Below, in pieces: positions 15,164 to 22,911 of a stretch of DNA of 64,000 nucleotides. The stretch's first letter is position 1, and every line of letters begins with the position of its first letter. This DNA is from an uncultured Adlercreutzia sp. (GTDB lineage: Bacteria; Actinomycetota; Coriobacteriia; Coriobacteriales; Eggerthellaceae): positions 15,581 through 79,580 of the forward strand of contig NZ_CAUASN010000008.1 in assembly GCF_958431955.1 (NCBI RefSeq), given 5' to 3'. The notes under the pieces are model-generated. The model made no database searches, was not told the DNA's origin, and was given only the letters and a program-made list of their open reading frames with translations. Made by a program: the position numbers and the translations under genes.

Positions 15164-17596
15164 CTATGCCTTTTCCACTTGCACCAAAGTATCGTTGTAA
15201 GGAATCTGCGGACCATGGAAGAGTGCATATCCCCTTTCAGGCCGCACCGAGTTGGTAACGTTTTGCAGGAAACCGTCTTTGTAATAACGCGTGTAAGTGG
15301 TTTCCGCCATAAAGAGCACACCTGGCTGCAGCGAGCGATTCACCAAAGCGGTGGCCACAAACGAACCACGGTCGTTATACACGCGCACGTCGTCGCCAGT
15401 GACAATTCCGCGCGCTTCTGCATCTTCCGGTGCAATGTTGATGCGGGGGCCGAAGTCCTCCTGGAACCATTCGGAAGCGGAGTAGTAGGCATGAATGCGA
15501 TAGCGGCTCTTTCCCTGGGTGAAATACAGCGGGAACTGCTCCTTCTTGGGATTGCTCTCATAGGCCTCGTTAGCGTCCTCGTACACCGGCAGCGCTTGAC
15601 CAAACTCGGTCAGATACTCGTAATACAGCTCAATACGCGTAGTAGGCGTAGGGTAAATTTGTTCCACTCCGCCATCGGGCATGTAGTCATCCCCTGTTTC
15701 TGGCAGCTTCATCACCCCGCCGTTGGATAGCAACGCTTCGTAAGTAAAGCCTTCCATACGGGGATCCAAATCCGCAACCCCCTCAAGACAACGGCGTGCC
15801 AACTCTTCATAAGTCTTGGGCAGCAGATCTTCCAAGCCCCACTGAGCCGCCAGCAAACGCTCAATTTGCAAGTCGCTTTTTGACTCGAACATGGGTTTTA
15901 CCATCCCGTTCGCCAAAGTTACATAACCTCGGCTATCACGCAACTGCTTTACACTTTCCTCGCACTCAAACTTAGTACAGGCAGGCAACACGATGTCGGC
16001 ATAGTCAACGGCAGACGAGTGATAGATGTCAACGATTGCGTAAAAATCGAGCGACTTCACCCAATTCAGCATGTCGTTAGCAGATGCCGCCTGGAGTGTG
16101 AAGGCGTCTCCGAAGGTTAGGGCAGCACGAATTTTGTTTTCCTGGTAAGGCATATCGTACATGGCTATGGGGCTCTCAACTTCTTGGTATTCCTCAGGAA
16201 GCTCCCAGCTATTCAGCGTTGCAAAAGGATCGCTGGAGCCAAAACCAACGTACGAGGCAAATCCTGCTCCCCTTTTCCCGTAATTCCCTGTTAGGGCCAC
16301 CAATATCGCAGCTGCATGACCCGTTACATCTGAATTTGTATACTTATCTACGCCTCCCAGACCGTAATCTATGATGGCCGGACCGTTATTGGCGTAACGG
16401 TCTGCCAGGTTTACGATAGTCTGAGCTTCAATTCCAGATGTTTTTTCAGCCCAATCATAGGAGATCGTACTAACCCACTCTTTAATAAGCGTGAATTCCG
16501 TTACCAGTTTCTTGCCCTCGAACTCCCATTCGCCTTCTAATGCGGGCACAGCCGCCGGGTCATCATAGAGCGTCGGTCCGTCAGTGATGGTATCCCACAC
16601 AAAGGGAGCCCCCACCACTTCCTCCCCCACCACCGTCGGATTGGGAGTCACAACCTCAGCGCTGCGGAAGCTCTTACCGGTATCGCGATCCACCAAATAC
16701 GGACAAGAGGTATGGGCCATAACAAACTCTTCGTCATACCAGTTGTTTTCAACGATTGCCTTGATCATTGCCTGGATAATAGCGGCATCTGTGCCTGGAC
16801 GAACTGGCAGCCATTCGTCCGCCTTTGCCGCCGTGGGAGTAAAACGGGGGTCGATGCATACTATATAAACACCAGCCTCCTTGGCGTCCATCAACGGGGC
16901 AGACCATATTATGGCGCTTTCTAGAGGGTTGTGACTAAGCTCGATAATCGTAGATGCGTCCTTGAATTCCCAATGAGAACGCGGCGACGCTGCAGCCAAA
17001 TCCGGACCAAATGCTGGAGCGATACCATTAGCCCAACCGTTATCTATACCATGCAATCCGCCGGAATCCGCTTTTAAAAGTTTCCCGATAAAATCCAAAC
17101 CAATGCTGGCCTCGGTTGCCTTTCTGATAAAAACGGAATCTTCGCCGTATTTTTGTTGAGCTGCCTTCAAATTATCAGCAATCGTCTTAATAGCTTCGTC
17201 CCAGGAAATCTCCTCGAACTTACCTTCACCGCGCTCGCCCACACGCTTTAGCGGCACCTTCAGTCGATCCTGGGAATAGATGTGGTTCACTTCGTTGATA
17301 CCACGCAGGCAAATAGTGGAGTGCCGCTTGTCCACCAAATCACTCGGCTCTATAATGGCAACCTTTTCATCGCGAATTACGCATTTCAAAGTGCATCCCG
17401 TCAGGCAATGGAACTGGTGGCACAAATGAGCCGTGCGCTCCTCCCCCTCCGCATGGGCCGAGGTCGGCGCCAGCGTTGCCGTGCCGAGCGCCAGGCCGGT
17501 CGCACCTGCGACACCGAGGCCCGCGGCTGCGGCACCGGTCGTCTTCAAGAAGCTTCGACGAGTGAGGCCGCCCGTGGAGCATTTCGCTTCGGACAT
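15164..17596 (-). CDS. Tat-exported molybdopterin oxidoreductase, DMSO reductase family (substrate unknown)
   Basis: An 810-aa catalytic subunit. LTRRSFLKTT at residues 11-20 is a twin-arginine signal, cleaved after about AHA (49). A 4Fe-4S motif follows with Cys59, Cys64, Cys68 and Cys96 (spacing 4, 3, 27). The ATG at 17,596 has GAAGGAGGAGAG upstream and is preferred over 17,641. In Eggerthellaceae this superfamily includes reductases for sulfoxides, N-oxides and catechols; the substrate here cannot be read from sequence. The body of the gene is clearly AT-richer than its signal-peptide part and all partner genes. Two Crp/Fnr-type sites lie about 135 bases upstream. Confidence 0.9.
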   Translation of the reverse strand: MSEAKCSTGGLTRRSFLKTTGAAAAGLGVAGATGLALGTATLAPTSAHAEGEERTAHLCHQFHCLTGCTLKCVIRDEKVAIIEPSDLVDKRHSTICLRGINEVNHIYSQDRLKVPLKRVGERGEGKFEEISWDEAIKTIADNLKAAQQKYGEDSVFIRKATEASIGLDFIGKLLKADSGGLHGIDNGWANGIAPAFGPDLAAASPRSHWEFKDASTIIELSHNPLESAIIWSAPLMDAKEAGVYIVCIDPRFTPTAAKADEWLPVRPGTDAAIIQAMIKAIVENNWYDEEFVMAHTSCPYLVDRDTGKSFRSAEVVTPNPTVVGEEVVGAPFVWDTITDGPTLYDDPAAVPALEGEWEFEGKKLVTEFTLIKEWVSTISYDWAEKTSGIEAQTIVNLADRYANNGPAIIDYGLGGVDKYTNSDVTGHAAAILVALTGNYGKRGAGFASYVGFGSSDPFATLNSWELPEEYQEVESPIAMYDMPYQENKIRAALTFGDAFTLQAASANDMLNWVKSLDFYAIVDIYHSSAVDYADIVLPACTKFECEESVKQLRDSRGYVTLANGMVKPMFESKSDLQIERLLAAQWGLEDLLPKTYEELARRCLEGVADLDPRMEGFTYEALLSNGGVMKLPETGDDYMPDGGVEQIYPTPTTRIELYYEYLTEFGQALPVYEDANEAYESNPKKEQFPLYFTQGKSRYRIHAYYSASEWFQEDFGPRINIAPEDAEARGIVTGDDVRVYNDRGSFVATALVNRSLQPGVLFMAETTYTRYYKDGFLQNVTNSVRPERGYALFHGPQIPYNDTLVQVEKA

Positions 17597-17730
17597 CTCT
17601 CCTCCTTCATTCCCGGGGACCTCGCTTTGCGCGAGTGGCACCGCCTCTTCTCCATGCAGCGGTCTTTACCGTCCCCTCAAACTGGTATTCCCGAGAATTG
17701 GCCAAATTCCTCTGGCGGCACTATAGCAAA

Positions 17731-17766
17731 TTGTCCTATGACAATACAAGAGTTATCATAGGACAA
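17731..17766. promoter_or_regulatory. Pair of Crp/Fnr-type operators upstream of the molybdopterin reductase
   Basis: Site 1 (17,731-17,744) is TTGTCCTATGACAA, a perfect TTGTC-N4-GACAA dyad. Site 2 (17,753-17,766) is TTATCATAGGACAA, the same site in the other orientation with one change. Their centres are 22 bp apart, about two helical turns, so dimers would bind on one face. The 5-4-5 layout is that of Crp/Fnr-family regulators, though the half-site differs from FNR's TTGAT. A third copy is at 22,852-22,865. Confidence 0.72.
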
Positions 17767-17806
17767 TTTTCAGAGCAGATTATCTTTCTTGAGGATAAAT
17801 ATTTGG

Positions 17807-18076
17807 CTACTTCACCTGACCGTGATGCACAATTCCGTAGAGCGCTGCCACATCATTCTCTTCATCGTACTCGTATACCAAGAGAAAAGGCTTGAGATCG
17901 AGGGTCAAGCACCTGCTGCCAAATTCGCTCTTAAGCCATGGGCGATTCAAAGTCGATCCAACGGTGGGCACTTGCTCAATAAGGACGACTAACTCTTCCA
18001 GACGCTTCTGAAGTCGAGCAGATGTAATCTGGCGAACACTCCTGATGTACCGGTCGGTTACTCGCAGCTCAGTCAT
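17807..18076 (-). CDS. RelE/ParE-superfamily toxin
   Basis: An 89-aa basic toxin of the RelE/ParE fold, YafQ-like in length. It starts MTELRVTDRYIRSVRQITSA and has the conserved C-terminal segment with LVYEYDEENDVAALYGIVHH. Toxins of this type cut mRNA on the ribosome or poison gyrase; the sequence alone does not decide which. The start overlaps the antitoxin stop by eight bases, giving the usual antitoxin-first order. Confidence 0.83.
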   Translation of the reverse strand: MTELRVTDRYIRSVRQITSARLQKRLEELVVLIEQVPTVGSTLNRPWLKSEFGSRCLTLDLKPFLLVYEYDEENDVAALYGIVHHGQVK

Positions 18077-18389
18077 TTACGCCCCAAGCCTCGCGCATGC
18101 GGGCAATGGCACTCTCCGAACCAACCGTGTAACGCCCCGCAACAATATCTTCACGACCCTCCTCGATGATTTCTTGCAATTCTCTCTCAAAGAGAGCAGC
18201 CTCTATGGCCCTGGCTTTTTCTTGGGCCAGCACCTCCTCGGAGCAGAACACATACGCGGCATTGCCGTTCTCGGTAATGTGAACTACCTCTTCGGCAGCT
18301 CTGTCCTTGATCTCCCTCTGCTTGGTCTTCAGTGCGGCGAATGAATAGATGGGAGTGGGCTTAGGAGTTTCGTAGGCAGGAAGAGGCAT
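18069..18389 (-). CDS. Phd/YefM-type antitoxin
   Basis: A 106-aa antitoxin with the Phd/YefM N-terminal DNA-binding region (IYSFAALKTKQREIKDRAAE then VVHITENGNAAYVF) and an acidic helical C-terminus that would wrap the toxin. The ATG at 18,389 follows GGAAGGA. Upstream, GATACT (18,409-18,414) and AGTATC (18,432-18,437) form a spaced inverted repeat that could be its operator. The gene lies next to the left 62-bp repeat of the hipBA cassette. Confidence 0.82.
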   Translation of the reverse strand: MPLPAYETPKPTPIYSFAALKTKQREIKDRAAEEVVHITENGNAAYVFCSEEVLAQEKARAIEAALFERELQEIIEEGREDIVAGRYTVGSESAIARMREAWGVND

Positions 18390-18497
18390 AGTAGATCCTT
18401 CCAAATTAGATACTTAAATCGGCACCTATATAGTATCCGAATTAGCTTCCATATTCAATCACGATATCACATCAAAAACTCAGAGCTAGCACGTCAG

Positions 18498-18559
18498 CTA
18501 CCCCTTGAGCAGGTCGCCCACACCCTCGTTGAAGCCCTCGGCGAAGGCGCTGGGGATGA
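18498..18559. repeat. Left copy of the 62-bp direct repeat (slipin 3'-end duplicate)
   Basis: This 62-bp stretch is identical to 20,258-20,319, the last 20 or so codons and stop of the slipin gene on the minus strand. Here it has no gene of its own. Flanks diverge abruptly on both sides. It ends nine bases from the hipA stop and marks one edge of the hipBA cassette. Confidence 0.95.
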
Positions 18560-18567
18560 GGGAGGGC

Positions 18568-19857
18568 CTACCGGCAAAACGCTTTCAGACGTTCCAGCGC
18601 TGGAGCCGCATGCCTGCTGCCAGCCTCGGGATAAAGCTCGGAGGCAATCGCGATGCCCTCCTGAATATCCTCCACCGCCCCATCGAGAACCTCGCTCGCA
18701 ACACGAGAAGGCAGACCCCACGAGCGCGCCTCAGCCTCAATATTTTCTCGCTCAATTCGGTCGATGCGGATGCGCCCGTCGATACGCAAGCCCATGAACA
18801 GCACATTCGGCGTGATTTCTAGGGCCGGCACAACGTCGTAGAGCGGTGCGAGACGAATCGTGTCGCCGTCGTGGAGCAGCGCATAGTTCTTGGCATGGGC
18901 GTCGGTATTCCCGAGAACTACATTCACGAAGAGGTGCCGCAGGAGCCGCTTTCGCTCTTCCAGCGGATCGACTGCGTAGCGGGACAGCAAATCGGCAATG
19001 CCCTTGTAGGTCGGATCGCTTTTCGTCGGCGACGCTGTAGCTGCGTACTTGCGTCCCGGCTCTATGCCAAGGGCCTGTGCGCAGTCTTCTTGGTGCAGCC
19101 GCACGAGGCCTCCCTCGATTTCAATCCGATCGAAACGCTCTACGAGCAACGTGAGGGGCGCTTCAGGCAGGTCGAGAAGAGCTGAGCCAGCCGTTTCCGT
19201 CACGTGGCGAGCAACCTCCATCCCCCACGCTTCCCCTTCCACCAGCCCCGCGAGTCGTCCTTGGGGCTGGGGCTTCAAGATATGCGTCGAAGGAGCTCCG
19301 TCCAAAGGGAGCGCTGCCGAGCTCAGGGTCCGGTGGCCCGCTTCGATCTCGGCCCAATCCTCCGATCCGATAATTACGCAGAGCTTCTCCTGGAAACCGC
19401 CAAGGGATACGCGCAAGGAAGAGGCGTCGTCGTAGGGGTGCGACGGCAAGGCAGCCAAGCGGATCGCCAGCTCCTCAGGCGTCAGCCTCTTTTCGCGAGA
19501 AAGCTCCTGGCTCGCACGAGCCAGCGCCCAATCTTCCCGAGGCATCACCTCAACAGCACCGGCGCACTCCCAGCCTATTTGGGCAAGCAATCCGAAATAA
19601 TCGCCTTCAGCGATGCCGTAGAACCGCCGCAGCTCATCGAGTCTCGCGTCTTCGGGCAGCAGTCCTGAGAACCAGGAAAAGGTTCGCAGGGCATCGAAGG
19701 GCCGCTCTTGCACGCAGAGCGCCGTTGAGAGCAAGGGCGAGAAGGGGTGAGTCGAAGCGACCTCTTCTGAAAACGTGAAGCGAGCACCGTTTTTCGTGCG
19801 GACCAATTCGCCGACTTTCTCGCCAGCGAGGCGCACTTCAAGGGATTCAGAATTCAT
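18568..19857 (-). CDS. hipA: HipA-type serine/threonine kinase toxin
   Basis: A 429-aa full-length HipA-family kinase. HipA of E. coli phosphorylates glutamyl-tRNA synthetase and causes growth arrest and persistence. Visible motifs are SLGGFQEKLCV (activation/ATP region), LLVERFDR, the HQEDCAQALG segment, the catalytic NTDAHAKNY with its Asp, and APLYDVV for metal binding. Its ATG overlaps the hipB stop by four bases. It lies wholly inside the repeat-bracketed cassette, so it appears recently acquired but not degraded. Confidence 0.9.
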   Translation of the reverse strand: MNSESLEVRLAGEKVGELVRTKNGARFTFSEEVASTHPFSPLLSTALCVQERPFDALRTFSWFSGLLPEDARLDELRRFYGIAEGDYFGLLAQIGWECAGAVEVMPREDWALARASQELSREKRLTPEELAIRLAALPSHPYDDASSLRVSLGGFQEKLCVIIGSEDWAEIEAGHRTLSSAALPLDGAPSTHILKPQPQGRLAGLVEGEAWGMEVARHVTETAGSALLDLPEAPLTLLVERFDRIEIEGGLVRLHQEDCAQALGIEPGRKYAATASPTKSDPTYKGIADLLSRYAVDPLEERKRLLRHLFVNVVLGNTDAHAKNYALLHDGDTIRLAPLYDVVPALEITPNVLFMGLRIDGRIRIDRIERENIEAEARSWGLPSRVASEVLDGAVEDIQEGIAIASELYPEAGSRHAAPALERLKAFCR

Positions 19858-20147
19858 ACCCGACTCCCCTCTTCGTGCGAACGCGGAAACGCCGCTGCAA
19901 AAGCGGCGTCCTCATGCACTTCCGCCCGCGCGCCCTTAGGAAGAACCACAAGCTTTAGCCCCAAATCGCTCACAGCGCGCATGAGTGTTTGGGAGCTGAC
20001 GCTTTTCCCGTTCTCAAGAGCCGAAAGCGTGGCGTGGGAGGCGCCGATGATCTCCGCGAACTCATCTTGGGTGTACCCTTTTTCCTTGCGCGCCTTCTGG
20101 AGAAACGATCCCAGCTGATCGAGGCCGTACACATTAGTCCAATTCAT
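19854..20147 (-). CDS. hipB: HipB-type XRE antitoxin and repressor
   Basis: A 97-aa protein with an XRE helix-turn-helix at about residues 15-68 (ARKEKGYTQDEFAEIIGASH then LSALENGKS). HipB neutralises HipA and represses the operon. Three TCAA-N6-TTGA boxes lie directly upstream and are the likely binding sites. The gene starts the cassette, reading toward hipA. Confidence 0.9.
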   Translation of the reverse strand: MNWTNVYGLDQLGSFLQKARKEKGYTQDEFAEIIGASHATLSALENGKSVSSQTLMRAVSDLGLKLVVLPKGARAEVHEDAAFAAAFPRSHEEGSRV

Positions 20148-20165
20148 CGCGAACCTCCGAATTCA

Positions 20166-20254
20166 TCAAGTTTTCTTGATATTATCTCATATTTCAGAAA
20201 TGTCAAATATTCTTGATGAAATGGAAGAATAGCATGGTTGTCAATTATTTTTGA
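20166..20254. promoter_or_regulatory. Three evenly spaced HipB operators
   Basis: Boxes of the form TCAA-N6-TTGA lie at 20,166-20,179 (TCAAGTTTTCTTGA), 20,203-20,216 (TCAAATATTCTTGA) and 20,241-20,254 (TCAATTATTTTTGA). Starts are 37 and 38 bp apart. The first box extends to a perfect ATCAAG/CTTGAT palindrome. The third lies four bases from the slipin stop. The region is AT-rich, unlike its surroundings. Cooperative multi-operator binding is typical of hipBA autoregulation. Confidence 0.78.
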
Positions 20255-20257
20255 TAC

Positions 20258-20319
20258 CTACCCCTTGAGCAGGTCGCCCACACCCTCGTTGAAGCCCTCG
20301 GCGAAGGCGCTGGGGATGA
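20258..20319. repeat. Right copy of the 62-bp direct repeat (true slipin 3' end)
   Basis: Identical over 62 bp to 18,498-18,559. Here it encodes the last 19-20 residues and the TAG stop of the slipin gene on the minus strand, so this is the parental copy. Confidence 0.95.
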
Positions 20320-21190
20320 CGACGGTGCCCTTGCCTTCGCGCAGCGACTCGTTCAGCAGGTGCATGGTGCGCAGGCGCGCCACAGCCTCGTGGTCGCCGA
20401 TGAGTGCCTCCATCTCGTCCAGAATCTCGTAGATGTCGCGCTCGGCCTCCATGAGGATGATGCGGGCCTTCTTGCGCTGCTCAGCCTGGGCCTCCAGGCT
20501 CATAGCCTTCTGCAGGTCCTTGGGCAGCAGGATATCGCGCACCTCCACCGAGAGCACCGTTATGCCCCATGGGGCCACCTTCTCCTCCAGTACGCGCTTG
20601 AGCTCGCGGTCGAGCTGCTCGCGGCGAATGGCCACCTCGGCCGCACTCGCACGCCCGAGGGCATCGCGCAGGGCGGTCTGGGCCGCCATCTCCACGGCAC
20701 GGGTGAAGTCGCTCACCTCGGTACAGGCCGCAGCTGCGTCCCACACGTGCCAGAACAGCACCGCATCCACGTTCATGGGCACAAGATCGGCCGTGAGCGT
20801 CTCCTCGGCGTAGAAGGTGGTCACCCGCGTGCGCGTGTCCACCCGCATGGTGTTCGACTCGATGACGGGCCACGTCCAGAACAGGCCCGGCCCTGACACG
20901 CGGTTGAAACGACCGAGACGCAGCACCACCACGCGCTCCCACTGCTGGGCCACATGGCAGCAGCTAATGGCCACAAGCGCCGCCAGAGCCGCAGCCACGA
21001 TCGCCCCGAGCGTGACGCGCCCGACGACCAGCAGCCCGATGCCGAGCACGGCGGCCAGAACGAGCGCGAACAGCACCGCCGAGAACAGCAGCACGCCAGC
21101 TGACGAGGCGCGCTCCCCCACCACCTCGGTGACCCCATCGGGCGCGACGCGGAACCGGTCCTCTTCTTTCGATCTGTTCTTGAAAGGCAT
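20258..21190 (-). CDS. SPFH/Band 7 slipin (stomatin-like membrane protein)
   Basis: A 310-aa stomatin-type protein. Two hydrophobic segments near residues 32-75 form the membrane hairpin, then GPGLFWTWPVIE opens the Band 7 domain, and a charged coiled coil (AMSLEAQAEQRKKARIILME) ends it. Slipins form membrane-microdomain oligomers; many bacteria pair them with NfeD, which is not seen here. The ATG at 21,190 follows AAAGGAG. Its 3' end is the target of the hipBA cassette, but the reading frame is complete. Confidence 0.88.
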   Translation of the reverse strand: MPFKNRSKEEDRFRVAPDGVTEVVGERASSAGVLLFSAVLFALVLAAVLGIGLLVVGRVTLGAIVAAALAALVAISCCHVAQQWERVVVLRLGRFNRVSGPGLFWTWPVIESNTMRVDTRTRVTTFYAEETLTADLVPMNVDAVLFWHVWDAAAACTEVSDFTRAVEMAAQTALRDALGRASAAEVAIRREQLDRELKRVLEEKVAPWGITVLSVEVRDILLPKDLQKAMSLEAQAEQRKKARIILMEAERDIYEILDEMEALIGDHEAVARLRTMHLLNESLREGKGTVVIPSAFAEGFNEGVGDLLKG

Positions 21191-21328
21191 GTTCACTCCT
21201 TTAGCTTCCTCGCCATGGCGCTACTTCAGAAAGGCTCCGTTGCACCCGCCCCGCTCCTCGGCAGCCAAGCAGCGCAAAGCGCTCCAGCCCGCGGCAACCA
21301 GGACGCAAAGGGCGCGGCAGCAGGGCGA

Positions 21329-21790
21329 CTAAGCTCCCCTCACTTCACGCCCCGCCGGTTTCTCAAAGTCGATGATATGCGCGGCCACCTCGCCGCGGCC
21401 CTTCGCCTCGTCGTACTTCAAGCGCTTGATCTTGCGGCTCATCGCGTGTTCGATGTCGTCGTAGCCCATGCCCATCTCACGGCATGAGGCGATGCACTCG
21501 CTAAGCACCGCGTCCACCTCGGCGCGGCCCTCACCGCCCTCCTCGGCGGCCATATCGGTCACGAACACGCCGCGGCCGCGAGTCGATTCCAAATAGCCAT
21601 CGGACACCAGACTCAAATACGCCTTGTTCACCGTGTTGTAGTTGATGGATATCTCGGAGGCCAGCCCGCGCACCGTGGGCAGCTTGTCACCCGGTCTGAA
21701 ATAGCCGTCATTGATGAGGTAGGCGATACGGTTTCGCAGCTGCACCCACAGGGGTAGGTCGCTGGATTCGTCGATTTCGAAGGGAAACAT
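21329..21790 (-). CDS. GntR-family regulator, short YtrA-like type
   Basis: A 153-aa regulator with an N-terminal winged helix (PLWVQLRNRIAYLINDGYF, then GDKLPTVRGLASEISINYNT) and only a short helical tail, as in the YtrA subgroup rather than the ligand-binding FadR or HutC types. The ATG at 21,790 lies 23 bases after the stop of the NrfD-type gene. YtrA-type regulators usually control membrane or transporter genes beside them, so this probably regulates its own operon. Confidence 0.87.
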   Translation of the reverse strand: MFPFEIDESSDLPLWVQLRNRIAYLINDGYFRPGDKLPTVRGLASEISINYNTVNKAYLSLVSDGYLESTRGRGVFVTDMAAEEGGEGRAEVDAVLSECIASCREMGMGYDDIEHAMSRKIKRLKYDEAKGRGEVAAHIIDFEKPAGREVRGA

Positions 21791-21813
21791 GGGAGCCTTT
21801 CTCTCGCAGGAGG

Positions 21814-22797
21814 CTAAAGCAAGCCCACAGCAGCGGGCACAAGAGCAGCGGACACGACCGTTGCGCGCAAGCAGACGCCCCCGATAAGGACACCCGCTGC
21901 CGACGCCAGAAACGCGGCCCGCCTGCCCAACGTCATGGGGGCGGCCCGGGACGAGCTTGAGGCAACCGAGGCGATTCCGTTGATGGTCAGCGGCACAACG
22001 AGCCCGACAGCCACCAAGCCCGCCCAGAACGCCAGCGCATCTGGCCCTGCGAGCAACAGGCGCACCGAGACGAGGGCGGCGGCATCGGTGGACGTGGGGG
22101 CCGCATCGGCCGACCCGGCGGTCGCCGTGGCCCATACTGCAACCAACCATGCCACCAGCACCAGCACCTCGGCAACGATAATCAAGCCGTCGATGCGAAC
22201 GAGCATGCGCAGCACGCTGGCGAAAGCGCGAGCGCCCCTTCCCAGCAACGTGCTCGCCAGCACCAGCGCGATGCCGCACGAGAGACTCGAGAGCACGAAC
22301 ATCACCGGCAGCCACAAGTTGTTCCACAGAGGCACCGAGGCCATGCTCGAGAGCAACAGCCCCGTGTAGGCCATGACCACCAACGAGACGACGGCCAGCA
22401 ATACGCCCAGCACGCGAAGGGCCATCGGGGCGGCCGGCACCATCCCGCGCCACGCCAGAGCAGCCAGAACCCCAAGCCCGAAGCAGGCGGCAAGGGACCA
22501 CGCCCCCAAAACAAGATAGTTCGTCAGATCGGAAACCACGAGCAGCACCAGCCGATCGGGACGCCCCACATCGGCCAAAAGGCAGATCATTCCCAATGCG
22601 AGCACCACAACACCCGCGGTAAACCCCGTTCCGAAAAAGCGCCCGAAGGGCCGCCCGCACTCGTCAAGAAAACGCGACGCAGCGCACAAGCGCAGTCGAT
22701 CGCCATCGACGAGCAGCGATGCGACGGCCATAACCGCGCAAGCGCCGGCACCGGTGCCCCCGAGAAACAGGTAGGCCACGACCAGCTCGCTGAACAC
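21814..22797 (-). CDS. NrfD-type membrane protein without FeS or catalytic partners
   Basis: A 327-aa membrane protein with eight or more hydrophobic segments. ELVVAYLFLGGTGAGACAVM at the N-terminus and DVGRPDRLVLLV are typical of NrfD/PsrC quinone-interacting subunits. The GTG at 22,797 follows GGGGAGG and is preferred over the start at 22,836. Unusually, no FeS or molybdopterin gene adjoins it; a GntR regulator and a slipin follow. A Crp/Fnr-type site identical in type to those of the reductase operon lies upstream, so it may share control with that system. Confidence 0.78.
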   Translation of the reverse strand: MFSELVVAYLFLGGTGAGACAVMAVASLLVDGDRLRLCAASRFLDECGRPFGRFFGTGFTAGVVVLALGMICLLADVGRPDRLVLLVVSDLTNYLVLGAWSLAACFGLGVLAALAWRGMVPAAPMALRVLGVLLAVVSLVVMAYTGLLLSSMASVPLWNNLWLPVMFVLSSLSCGIALVLASTLLGRGARAFASVLRMLVRIDGLIIVAEVLVLVAWLVAVWATATAGSADAAPTSTDAAALVSVRLLLAGPDALAFWAGLVAVGLVVPLTINGIASVASSSSRAAPMTLGRRAAFLASAAGVLIGGVCLRATVVSAALVPAAVGLL

Positions 22798-22851
22798 AGA
22801 CCTCCCCTTTCTCGGCACCCGCCCATGCGGAACCATTCCTTGGAGGTCAGA

Positions 22852-22865
22852 TTATCATAAGACAA
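22852..22865. promoter_or_regulatory. Crp/Fnr-type operator upstream of the NrfD-type gene
   Basis: TTATCATAAGACAA reads on the minus strand as TTGTCTTATGATAA, matching TTGTC-N4-GAYAA as in the two sites at 17,731-17,766 with one or two changes. It lies about 55 bases before the GTG start of the NrfD-type gene. Confidence 0.65.
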
Positions 22866-22911
22866 TTCAATTGACTACGGATGAAGCGGAATCCGCGACG
22901 TCGCATGCGCC

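Larger units (their letters stand above)
18498..20319. mobile_element. hipBA cassette bracketed by a 62-bp direct repeat
   Basis: A 1,698-bp segment (18,560-20,257) carrying only hipB, hipA and their operators lies between two identical 62-bp repeats. The right repeat is the genuine 3' end of the slipin gene; the left is a duplicate. Duplication of a gene's 3' end with the stop codon preserved is what site-specific integration leaves behind (attL/attR). No integrase or transposase is present inside, so the element is either mobilised in trans or a remnant. Recombination between repeats would excise a circle and restore a single slipin end. Confidence 0.75.

Noticed and set aside
18498..20319. 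Classical transposon explanation for the hipBA cassette
   Set aside because: No transposase, no terminal inverted repeats, and the 62-bp repeats are far longer than target-site duplications and match the 3' end of a resident gene.
21791..22660. A long N-terminal extension of the GntR regulator
   Set aside because: It lies on the same strand as the NrfD-type gene in another frame; the regulator starts cleanly at 21,790.
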